From Bifidobacterium callitrichos DSM 23973 (GTDB lineage: Bacteria > Actinomycetota > Actinomycetes > Actinomycetales > Bifidobacteriaceae), in assembly GCF_000741175.1 (NCBI RefSeq), contig NZ_JGYS01000015.1, positions 44,897-108,896 of the forward strand: a stretch of DNA of 64,000 nucleotides, in the 5' to 3' direction. Shown here piece by piece: positions 1 to 7,143 of this stretch (its first letter is position 1; each line of letters starts with the position of its first letter). Made by a program: the position numbers and the translations under genes. The notes below the pieces were generated by a model that did not search any database, was not told the origin of the DNA, and saw nothing but the letters and a program-made list of their open reading frames with translations.

Positions 1-606
1 GTGACCGCCATGACGCAGGTGGAGAACGCCAAAGGGCAGTATCAGGCGCTTGGACAGGCGCTTGACGGTTACGCGGGCATCTCCTCCGGCATCGGCCAAC
101 TGAGCGGGGGAGTGGATCAGCTCGACGCGAAGGTGAACGGTTCGTCCAACGGTTCGTCCAACGGTTCGTCAGACGACTCCGCGGCCACGCAGGCGTCCCT
201 TGCGCAACTGGCCAACGGGTTGGCATCGATGCACACCGCCATCGGACAGCTCAACACGGGGGCGCAATCCGCCGCCTCCGGTGCCGAGGAGCTGGCGAAG
301 GGCCTGTCGGCCGCGCGTGACGGCGCCAACAGCCTCGCCACTGGGGCCGCTGCGGCGGACTCGGGCGCGCGCACTCTCGCCTCGGGGGCCGCCTCCGCCG
401 CCGACGGCGCAGACCGGCTTGACGACGGCGCCCGTGAGCTCGCCGACTCCGTCAAGGGCATGGACGACAAGGTGCTCGACGAACTGCAGAAGACCATCGA
501 CGAGAAACTTGGCAAGGGCTTCAAGGTGCATTCGTTCGTCGCCTCCGCCAACACCGCCGTGGACCGTGTTCAGTTCACCTACGTCCTGCCCGGCATCGGC
601 AAGTAG
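1..606 (+). CDS. C-terminal part of an MMPL-type membrane protein (5' end outside window)
   Basis: The frame is open from the first base, so the true start lies to the left. What is visible is an Ala/Gly/Ser-rich stretch with a heptad-like pattern (repeated units such as LASGAASAADGA and LAKGLSAARDGA), then a short end with FVASANTAVDRVQFTYVLPG. That combination resembles the C-terminal ectodomain of MMPL/YdgH-type exporters of Gram-positive bacteria, which carry such repeats and end with a similar phrase. No membrane segment lies in the visible part. YhgE/Pip proteins carry similar repeats but usually end in membrane helices, so MMPL fits better. Function and substrate cannot be judged from this fragment. 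Confidence 0.55.
   Translation: MTAMTQVENAKGQYQALGQALDGYAGISSGIGQLSGGVDQLDAKVNGSSNGSSNGSSDDSAATQASLAQLANGLASMHTAIGQLNTGAQSAASGAEELAKGLSAARDGANSLATGAAAADSGARTLASGAASAADGADRLDDGARELADSVKGMDDKVLDELQKTIDEKLGKGFKVHSFVASANTAVDRVQFTYVLPGIGK
136..171 (+). repeat. Three tandem 12-bp units in the MMPL-like gene
   Basis: The unit aacggttcgtcc occurs three times head to tail, the last copy differing in its final base. It encodes NGSS three times. The unit is a multiple of three, so copy-number change would alter linker length without breaking the frame. Confidence 0.8.
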
Positions 607-620
607 CGGTTCGCGGCATC

Positions 621-704
621 TCACTTCACCCGGAAGCCGTGGGATTGGGCGTAGCCGATGATGCCGCGTTGCCATTCGGTGAGCTGCGACCAGTACGCGA
701 ATGC
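621..704 (-). pseudogene. Orphan C-terminal tail of a LacI/solute-binding fusion regulator
   Basis: Read on the minus strand, these bases encode about 27 codons ending TEWQRGIIGYAQSHGFRVK and a stop. The intact fusion regulator at 1649-3904 ends DEWERRLKLYATSQGFTVK. The two tails share the EW..R....YA.S.GF.VK pattern, so this appears to be the last codons of a lost paralogue. No start codon or upstream coding sequence remains. The similarity breaks off at the perfect hairpin 707-761. The match is by eye over a short stretch. Confidence 0.6.
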
Positions 705-706
705 AA

Positions 707-761
707 CCGACCGTCGTCCGTCCGATTCCGTCGCAGGAGGAATCGGACGGACGACGGTCGG
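707..761 (-). terminator. Long perfect hairpin downstream of hipA remnant
   Basis: Bases 707-729 are the exact reverse complement of 739-761, giving a 23-bp stem with a 9-base loop. It begins 8 bases after the stop of the hipA remnant (minus strand), as expected for a terminator of the hipBA unit. Neither side has a strong T run. It could equally be a junction palindrome left by a rearrangement. Confidence 0.6.
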
Positions 762-769
762 CATTGTGC

Positions 770-1334
770 TCAGGATGCGGACTCCGTCAACCAGTGCATC
801 GCTTCGTCATAGGTCATGAGCAGTCGTTTGCGATAGTCGTCGATGAGAGTTGCACCTACCGTGCTCGCATAACTGCCGTCTATTGTCTGCTGTTCGGCGA
901 CAGCTCGTTCGAATGCGTCGGGCATGCGTCGGGTGAGTGTCGCGAATCTATGGAGAACATCTTCGGCCGGCAGGCCCATGCGTGAGGCGAACCGTTCCAG
1001 ATGTTTGCGGCGGAGCTGAAGGAGATTCCGCCTGCCGCCGATGGTCATCGCCAGCGTCGTACTCGCGCCTATGGATCCATGGCCGAGGTATGGGTAGATC
1101 GAGGCGAGGTCATATAAGGGCGCCATTCTCACGGAAATTCGCCGCTACGGTTCCTGTGTGGGTTTCCTGCGCGAGCGGCATTGAAAGCAAGATGGGTGTG
1201 GGGTTATCCGACCATCGATAACCGTCGAAGTAGTGGAAGGCGATCGTCCCGTTCGTGCTTCGTGTGAATTCCCCGACGGGGGTTTCTCCGAGGAACGCAT
1301 AGAGTTTCTGCTCTGTCATATGGTCACCATTCAT
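770..1334 (-). pseudogene. hipA: hipA remnant: internal deletion and frameshift
   Basis: The first part (1334-1110) is a HipA N-terminal domain: FLGETPVGEFTRSTNGTIAF and then LLSMPL. It stops after 74 codons. Overlapping it in another frame, 1132-770 encodes a HipA C-terminal end starting RMAPLYDLASIYPY, the segment that follows the kinase metal site in full-length HipA. About 250 middle residues, including the catalytic loop and the ATP site, are absent, and the joint at about 1110-1135 is out of frame. HipA normally phosphorylates glutamyl-tRNA synthetase and causes dormancy. This copy cannot do so. The ATG overlaps the hipB stop (ATGA), the usual coupled layout. Confidence 0.8.
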
Positions 1335-1567
1335 AGGGGGGGCATCGGAGATTGTGGTGTCTTCTGCACGTTAAGTGAAAGACCGAGGAGCGCGAGCGCA
1401 TTGAGTATGGTAGCGAATCCGGGGTTCGGCACGCGGCCCTGCTCGAATTCGATCAGCCAGCGGCGCGATACGCCCAGCTGTTCGGCCATCTGCGACTGGC
1501 TGATGCCTTTGCTGCGGCGCTCGCTGCGGATGAGGCGGGCGAATCCCTCCGTGTTCCCGATAAGCAT
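1331..1567 (-). CDS. hipB: HipB-type XRE-family antitoxin/repressor
   Basis: This is a 78-residue protein with one helix-turn-helix at about residues 18-40 (RRSKGISQSQMAEQLGVSRRWLIEFEQG), followed by the PNPGFATILNALALLGLSL helix typical of HipB. It is expected to bind the boxes at 1568-1641 and repress its own operon, and to have neutralised HipA. The reading frame is intact, while its partner hipA is destroyed. It therefore survives as an antitoxin without a working toxin, perhaps retained as a DNA-binding protein. The start ATG at 1567 abuts the first operator box. Confidence 0.8.
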   Translation of the reverse strand: MLIGNTEGFARLIRSERRSKGISQSQMAEQLGVSRRWLIEFEQGRVPNPGFATILNALALLGLSLNVQKTPQSPMPPL

Positions 1568-1641
1568 GTGAAAAATACATCACCTCATCACTCAATGTGC
1601 AAAATAATTCACCTGCTGCGGTCATGTGCGAAATAGTGCAC
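1568..1641 (-). promoter_or_regulatory. Three operator-like boxes at exact 29-bp spacing before hipB
   Basis: gtgaaaaatacatcac (1568-1583), gtgcaaaataattcac (1597-1612) and gtgcgaaatagtgcac (1626-1641) share the pattern GTG..AAATA...CAC. Their start positions differ by exactly 29 bases. Each is an imperfect palindrome. They fill the gap between hipB and the stop of the next gene, where a HipB autoregulatory site array is expected. The first box touches the hipB start codon. Confidence 0.7.
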
Positions 1642-1648
1642 ATTTCGT

Positions 1649-3904
1649 TCATTTCACGGTGAAGCCCTGCGAGGTGGCGTAGAGCTTGAGGCGACGCTCC
1701 CACTCGTCCAGACGGTCGTCGCTGCGGCCGCCGGGGCGAAGGGCGGGCGCGACCAGACGGGTGAACTCCGCATCCAGCTGGCTGAAGAACGGCAGGTTGT
1801 CCCAGTCACGGTTCACACGCGCCGCGGACTTGGCATACACGTCATAGATCGACTGGTTGAAATACGGGTCCATGGTGCCGCGGCGGGTCAGATCCTCCAC
1901 ATAGCCGGCCGCCGCGGACACGCCGCCCGGCGCGCGAAGCTCGATCGACGTGGGGTCGAGCTGGAACCAGCGGATGAACGTCAACGCCGCACGCTGGCGC
2001 GCTGGCGGCAGTCCAGCGCTGATCGCCACCGTCGAACCACCGATCTCCGCCGTCATCGTCTGACTCAGGTCGACGAAGCCGGGCGGCAACGCCACCTTCC
2101 ACAGTCCCTTGTCCGCGGGATACGAGGCGGCGAGGATCTTGCCAAGCCAGTTCGCGTACGTCACCGTCAGATACTTGCCCGAGGCGGGCAGCATATACCG
2201 GTTGTCCCACAATGGCTCGGCGCACAGCACCCCGTCGTCGAGGCATTGTTGGAGGAACCCGGCCACGAAACGCACCCGATCGTCGGTCATCTGGAACCGG
2301 ATCGTCGAATCATCCTCGACGACCCACGGTTTCGTGCCCGCCATGCGGAAGAACGACAGATAGTGCTGCACGTCGGTCGTGTCGAGGACGCCCAGGTAGC
2401 GTCCCGGATTGCGGGTGTGGAGCCGTACGCCCTCCTCGTAGAACTCGTCCCATGTGGCGGGTACCTGCAGACCGTACCGTTCCATCAGGTCATGCCGGTA
2501 GAACATCACGGTCTGCGACTGGTCGCCGGGAATGCCGTACAGCTTGCCCGCGTAGTGCGCCGACTGCCATGCCGCCCTGTCCACCAGAGGGCCGATCTCG
2601 CGTTCGATGCGCTCGCCGGAGATGTCCTGCAGGGCGCCGGACGCGGCCAACTGCGGCAACGCTGTGCGCTCGACGTTGACGATGTCCGGCACCGGACGAT
2701 GGTTGATGACGCGCTCCCAGTACAGGGCGAGCGTGTTCTCCTGCGTACGCCCCTCGATGGGATCGATGACGATGCGTGGATGCGTGCGCATGAACTCGTT
2801 CAGGCGCGGCATGGTCTCGTTGAACGCGTTGGACAGCATCGTTAGCACGATCGTGTCGCTCGAGCGTGTGAGTTCCGCGTATGGTCCGAGTTTCATCGTC
2901 GACCGCTTGCGCGGATTGATCGAATCGCGTGCGATGAACCGCGCGTCCAGCGAGACCGGTTCCGGTCTGAACACGCTGGCCTCGCGCGTCGCTTTCGTCA
3001 GCGCATCGGCCGCGGCCTTGGCCATATCCTCTCCCCGCATGTCGATGGTGGAGAGCGTCGGCGTGATGAGCGATCCCATTTCGATGTTGTCGAAGCCGAC
3101 GACCGATACGTCCTCCGGGATGCGCAATCCTGCGCGCCGGACTGCCGCGACGAAGCCGGCCGCCAGCGAGTCGTTGAACGCAAACACCGCATCCGTGGGG
3201 CGGACCAGGTACTGATCGACCGCCTTGGCACCGCCGGAAAGGTTCGGGTCGCATTCGCGTACCACGCGGTAGGTCATGTCGTAGCGGAACGCGGCCGCGC
3301 GGATTGAGCGTCGGCGGTACTCGTTCGACCATGAACCCGCCGGGCCGGCGAGATAGGTGATGGAGGAGTGTCCCGACTCCTTGAGTCTGCGCGCCGCGTC
3401 GTCGATGGCTCCAGCCACGTCCACGGTGACGCTCGCCAGCCCGGGGATCGTCCGGTTGAGCAGAATGACCGGTTTAACGAGCATGATGCGGCGGATGTCC
3501 GGTTCGCTCAGACGCGAGGAGACCAGCGCCACGCCGTCCACGTTGCGCATCACATACGACATGGCCTTGCGCTCGACCGCCGGCTTCTCGTCCGTATCCA
3601 GCGTGATCAGTCCATACCCCTTCGTCTGCAGACGTCGTTGCAGGGTGTTGGCGATGGTGGCGTACAGCGAGTTGCGCAGCGTGGGTACGATGACGGCCAT
3701 CATGCCGGTGGAGGGCAGCCTGCCGCCATCCGCGTCTCCGTCCGGTGCAAGATATCCGAGTTGTTCGGCGATACGGCGGATGCGAAACTCGGTCTTCGCG
3801 GAGATGCGTCCCGGCTGGGACAAGGCTCGCGAGACCGTCGACGGGCTCACGCCGGCCTCCTTGGCGATGTCGTAGATCGTGATCTTCTGACGCATGGGCA
3901 ACAT
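1649..3904 (-). CDS. LacI-family regulator fused to an extracellular-type solute-binding domain
   Basis: The product is 751 residues, about twice the size of an ordinary LacI regulator. Residues 5-60 are the LacI helix-turn-helix (KITIYDIAKEAGVSPSTVSR). Residues 60-335 are the usual periplasmic-binding-like effector domain (DAVFAFNDSLAAGF, SVVGFDNIEMG). From about 340 to the end lies a second complete family-1 ABC sugar-binding domain (IVLTMLSNAFNETMPRLNEF, GIPGDQSQTVMFYRHDLM, ANWLGKI). There is no signal peptide, so that domain must work in the cytoplasm, probably as a second sugar sensor. The start at 3904 was chosen because AAAGG lies 8 bases upstream. The alternative ATG at 3895 has no ribosome site. 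It is divergent from the GH115 gene and probably controls that gene, the ABC operon and itself. Confidence 0.85.
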   Translation of the reverse strand: MLPMRQKITIYDIAKEAGVSPSTVSRALSQPGRISAKTEFRIRRIAEQLGYLAPDGDADGGRLPSTGMMAVIVPTLRNSLYATIANTLQRRLQTKGYGLITLDTDEKPAVERKAMSYVMRNVDGVALVSSRLSEPDIRRIMLVKPVILLNRTIPGLASVTVDVAGAIDDAARRLKESGHSSITYLAGPAGSWSNEYRRRSIRAAAFRYDMTYRVVRECDPNLSGGAKAVDQYLVRPTDAVFAFNDSLAAGFVAAVRRAGLRIPEDVSVVGFDNIEMGSLITPTLSTIDMRGEDMAKAAADALTKATREASVFRPEPVSLDARFIARDSINPRKRSTMKLGPYAELTRSSDTIVLTMLSNAFNETMPRLNEFMRTHPRIVIDPIEGRTQENTLALYWERVINHRPVPDIVNVERTALPQLAASGALQDISGERIEREIGPLVDRAAWQSAHYAGKLYGIPGDQSQTVMFYRHDLMERYGLQVPATWDEFYEEGVRLHTRNPGRYLGVLDTTDVQHYLSFFRMAGTKPWVVEDDSTIRFQMTDDRVRFVAGFLQQCLDDGVLCAEPLWDNRYMLPASGKYLTVTYANWLGKILAASYPADKGLWKVALPPGFVDLSQTMTAEIGGSTVAISAGLPPARQRAALTFIRWFQLDPTSIELRAPGGVSAAAGYVEDLTRRGTMDPYFNQSIYDVYAKSAARVNRDWDNLPFFSQLDAEFTRLVAPALRPGGRSDDRLDEWERRLKLYATSQGFTVK

Positions 3905-3923
3905 TATGGCAACCTTTGGCAAC
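3897..3923 (+). promoter_or_regulatory. Triple GGCAAC direct-repeat operator between regulator and GH115 gene
   Basis: GGCAAC occurs at 3897-3902, 3908-3913 and 3918-3923, spaced 11 and 10 bases, so all three lie on about one face of the helix. The array overlaps the start region of the fused regulator on the minus strand, fitting autorepression, and lies about 113 bases before the GH115 start on the plus strand. The same array recurs at 8327-8351. Confidence 0.6.
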
Positions 3924-4035
3924 AAGCGCAATCGGGGTGTGAACCTGCGCGAATATGGTTCCTGTCAACGGAAACGGCGCGTGGAAGCGCGAGGATCCGT
4001 GAAACAAGCAGGAGACAAGTTCACTTGGAGGAACC

Positions 4036-6051
4036 ATGTCCATTTCCATCACGTCCACGACGACGGTGACCGGCGCGACGCCGTCGAAGGCCGTCTCGTT
4101 CGCCGTCGAGGACATCGAACGCGACTTGGGCAAGACGATCGCCCCGTCCGAGACGGTCGGCGCGAACATCGTGCTCGTCGAGGAGCCGCACAACCTGGAG
4201 ACGTACGAGGTGCGCGTCTCGGACGGCAACCTCGAGATCCACGCCGGAGACGACTTCGGCTTCATCTACGGCCTGTACGCCGTCAGCCGCGAGGTCCTCG
4301 GCGTCAAGGACTTCTGGTTCTGGAACGACCAGGAGTTCACGCCAGTGCCGTCCATCGAGGTCGCGGACGACTTCACGCTCATCTCGAAGCCCACGGCCGT
4401 CAAGTACAAGGGCTTCTTCGTCAACGACGAGGTGCTGCTCGAGGACTGGCAGGTCGACAACGACAAGGAGAAGCCGTGGAGGCTCGCCTTCGAGACCGTG
4501 TACCGCCTCGGCGGCAACATGGTGATCCCCGGCTCCGGTCAGCGCGGCGAACCGCACCTGAAGCTCGCGCAGGACATGGGCTTCTACATCAACCAGCACC
4601 ACGCCTGCCCGCTCGGCGCCCGCATGTTCGCCGCCGCCTACCCGGGCGTGCAACCGAAGTGGCCGGAGGAGGCCCCCCATTTCGAGGCGCTGTGGCGTGA
4701 GGCCATCGAGGCGCAGAAGGACAAGCGCACCGTCTGGACGCTCGGCTTCCGCGGCCAGGGCGACCAGCCGTTCTGGAACTCCGACCCGCGCTACGCCACC
4801 GACGAGGCGCGTGGCAAGCTGCTCTCCGAGATCATCCAGAAGCAGTACGACATGGTTCAGGAGGCCGATCCGGGCGCACAGTGCTGCATCTACCTGTACG
4901 GCGAGGCCATGGAGCTCTACCGTGCCGGCGTGCTGACCTACCCCAAGCAGGTCGCCAAGATCTGGGCCGACAACGGCTTCGGCCGCATGGTCTCCCGCCG
5001 CCAGGAGAACAACAACCCGCGTGTGCCCGCCATGCCGACGAACGACGGCGACAACGGCATCTACTACCACGCGAGCTTCTACGACCTGCAGGCCGCCAAC
5101 CATATCACCGACATCTGCAACGACCCACGCCTCGTGGCCGGCGAGCTCGAGCAGGTAATCGAGCACGGCGGCGCCGACGTGTGGATCGTCAACGCCTCCA
5201 ACATCAAGCCCCACGTCTACTTCCTGAACTTCATCGCCGCGATCTGGCGCGACGGCAAGATCGACTTCGAGAAGGTCGCCAAGGACTACATCGCCGACTA
5301 CTACGGCAAGGACAACGTCGACGCCGTGTTCGACCTGTACGAGGAGTACTGGAAGGCCGCCGTGCAGTACGGTCCGAACTGGGACGACCACGCCGGCGAG
5401 CAGTACTTCAACCACGTGCCGCGCATGCTCATCACCCAGTGGCTCAGGGACCGCAACGCCCCGGCGCAGGATCTGCGCTGGATGCATGAGGCCGACACGC
5501 TCATGGAGCAGATCGAGTTCTACCGCGGACTCATCGCCCCGGCAGCCGAGCGTTACGCCGATCTGGCCGATCATGTCGAACTCGCCGCCATCTCCGCCGA
5601 ACTGCGCGGCGAGGACAACGCCGCCGAGCTGATCCGCGACTCCATCGGCGTCGAGGTCGGCATCTACGAGCACTCCGTGGCCGCGTCCGTGCACGTATGC
5701 GACGCCCTGCTCGCCGGCTACGACGAGGACTGGCAGCACGCCTTCTACGACGCAGGTCTCGCCGCGGAGGAGTTCACCGCCGGCGACCGCGCGATGCGCG
5801 ACCGCGAGCACGGCGTGTGGGCCAACTTCTGGCGCAACGACTGCCTGACCGACGTCAAGCAGTCCGCGTGGGTCGCCCGCCAGCTCATGGGCTACCTCAG
5901 GTGCGTCGGCGACGGTCCGCACTACTTCCAGTGGCTGCGTGACTTCTGCTACCCGGAGTGGGAGAAGGACGTGTTCGTCATCATGAACATGGAGAACCAC
6001 CCCACCGATCAGGAGATCTTCGAGGCCATGAAGGCCAAGTGGGCCAACTGA
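4036..6051 (+). CDS. Glycoside hydrolase family 115-like protein (probable xylan alpha-glucuronidase)
   Basis: The 671-residue protein follows the GH115 order of signatures: KYKGFFVNDE near residue 125 (family: RGIFINDE), RLGGNMVIPG, WTLGFRGQGDQPFW, VAKIWADNGFGRM, GIYYHASFYD and ADVWIVNASNIKPHVYFLNF. Known family members remove (4-O-methyl)glucuronic acid side chains from xylan or its oligosaccharides. No signal peptide is visible, so it likely acts in the cytoplasm on imported oligosaccharides. Many GH115 enzymes are 800-1000 residues; this one lacks most of the extra C-terminal domain. The ribosome site ggagga lies 5 bases before the ATG. The assignment rests on motif order read by eye. Confidence 0.75.
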   Translation: MSISITSTTTVTGATPSKAVSFAVEDIERDLGKTIAPSETVGANIVLVEEPHNLETYEVRVSDGNLEIHAGDDFGFIYGLYAVSREVLGVKDFWFWNDQEFTPVPSIEVADDFTLISKPTAVKYKGFFVNDEVLLEDWQVDNDKEKPWRLAFETVYRLGGNMVIPGSGQRGEPHLKLAQDMGFYINQHHACPLGARMFAAAYPGVQPKWPEEAPHFEALWREAIEAQKDKRTVWTLGFRGQGDQPFWNSDPRYATDEARGKLLSEIIQKQYDMVQEADPGAQCCIYLYGEAMELYRAGVLTYPKQVAKIWADNGFGRMVSRRQENNNPRVPAMPTNDGDNGIYYHASFYDLQAANHITDICNDPRLVAGELEQVIEHGGADVWIVNASNIKPHVYFLNFIAAIWRDGKIDFEKVAKDYIADYYGKDNVDAVFDLYEEYWKAAVQYGPNWDDHAGEQYFNHVPRMLITQWLRDRNAPAQDLRWMHEADTLMEQIEFYRGLIAPAAERYADLADHVELAAISAELRGEDNAAELIRDSIGVEVGIYEHSVAASVHVCDALLAGYDEDWQHAFYDAGLAAEEFTAGDRAMRDREHGVWANFWRNDCLTDVKQSAWVARQLMGYLRCVGDGPHYFQWLRDFCYPEWEKDVFVIMNMENHPTDQEIFEAMKAKWAN

Positions 6052-6080
6052 TCCGTTTTAGGGCCCGGTCCGACGGGTAA

Positions 6081-6878
6081 GGCCGGTCGAGGGCGCTCAG
6101 CCGGCCGTCTGAGTCGTTCCTCGACATCTTCGGTCAGGTGTGGCTGTTCTTCGTGATCTACGACTGGAACAAGAACGCCGCCTTCGGTTCCCTGCTGCTG
6201 AGCTTCGCGCTCGTTGGCGAGCCGCTCAAGCCGGCCTTCGGATGGCTGTTCACCAAGCTCGGCCCGCGCAAGATGTACTCCCTGAACTTCGCCGGCGGCA
6301 TCATCGGTCTGCTCGGTCTGCTCGGTCTGTGGCAGGCGCAGGGCAGTCTCGCCGAAGGTGCCTGGACCGCGCTCGCCTTTGTGGTGACCGTCTGGTGGCT
6401 CATCTTCCGTGCCATGGTCTGGTTCATCCCGTGGAACGTGTTCCCGTTCATCCCGGACGTCGACGAGATCGTCACCGGCAAGAACCGCACTGGTGTCTTC
6501 TCCGGTTTCAAGGCGTTCACCCGCAAGCTGACCTCCGGTCTTGCGACCACCTTCATTGGCATCTACCTGGCCTCCACCGGCTTCATCAAGCCGGCCAAGG
6601 ACGCCGCCGGCGTGATGCAGTACCCGGACCAGCCGGTCGCCGCGCAGAATGGCATCGCCTTCGTATGCATCGGCTGGGTCATCATTGGTCTGCTTATCGC
6701 GTGGGGTATCGCCCTTACCTTCAAGCTTGACAAGAAGACCGACGGCATCCTGCTCGCCGAGATCGAGCGTCTCAAGAACGGCGGTAAGAAGGCCGACGTC
6801 GACCCGAACACGAAGAAGGTCGTCGAGCAGCTTACCGGTGTCAAGTACGAGAAGTGCTGGCCGCAGGCCGCCGAGTGA
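6081..6878 (+). pseudogene. 5'-truncated GPH-family sugar symporter
   Basis: The frame opens after a stop at 6078-6080 and reads recognisable transporter from about 6111 (ESFLDIFGQVWLFFVIYDWN). It has no plausible ribosome site or start. What follows is the C-terminal half of a glycoside-pentoside-hexuronide symporter. It has several hydrophobic segments and the conserved loop WNVFPFIPDVDEIVTGKNRTGVFSGF. Full-length members have about 450-500 residues and 12 helices; only about half remain. The junction lies about 30-60 bases after the GH115 stop. Members carry xylosides or glucuronides, which fits the neighbourhood. It is probably non-functional. Confidence 0.75.
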
Positions 6879-6960
6879 ACTCGGTAGCAGGTTTCGGGAT
6901 GAGCGCATCGTGAGGTCCCGATCACGATGAAGATGTTATCCCGATGAGCTTGGGTGGGAG

Positions 6961-7095
6961 ATGGTGCAGGGTACGGTTGCAGACGTGCTCCACACCATCT
7001 CTTGCCTTATCGTGTTTTTTACCGCGTTCCTGCCATGTCTTCGGTTCTGCAATATGGAAGCCGGGGGAGCGGGAAACCTGAGACGGCTAGAATAA
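6961..7095 (+). CDS. Possible 44-residue membrane peptide or coding relic before trpD
   Basis: In the 265-base gap between the symporter remnant and trpD, an ATG preceded by gggtgggag opens 44 codons with a hydrophobic core (VADVLHTISCLIVFFTAFLPCL). It could be a single-span peptide, a relic, or chance. Its length and content are not those of a tryptophan attenuator leader, since no Trp codons occur. The bases gagatggtg (6958-6966) and caccatctc (6992-7000) could pair over its 5' part. Confidence 0.2.
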   Translation: MVQGTVADVLHTISCLIVFFTAFLPCLRFCNMEAGGAGNLRRLE

Positions 7096-7143
7096 GGCCC
7101 GTCACTTGGGTTATGAAGGCGCGTGAAGCGCCAAGGAGGAACA

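Noticed and set aside
4021..6000. Long open frame opposite the GH115 gene
   Set aside because: The Val/Leu/Glu-rich product with no motifs is explained by the codon bias of the real gene on the other strand.
6879..7143. Tryptophan attenuator or T-box before trpD
   Set aside because: No run of Trp codons, no T-box sequence and no mutually exclusive hairpins were found.
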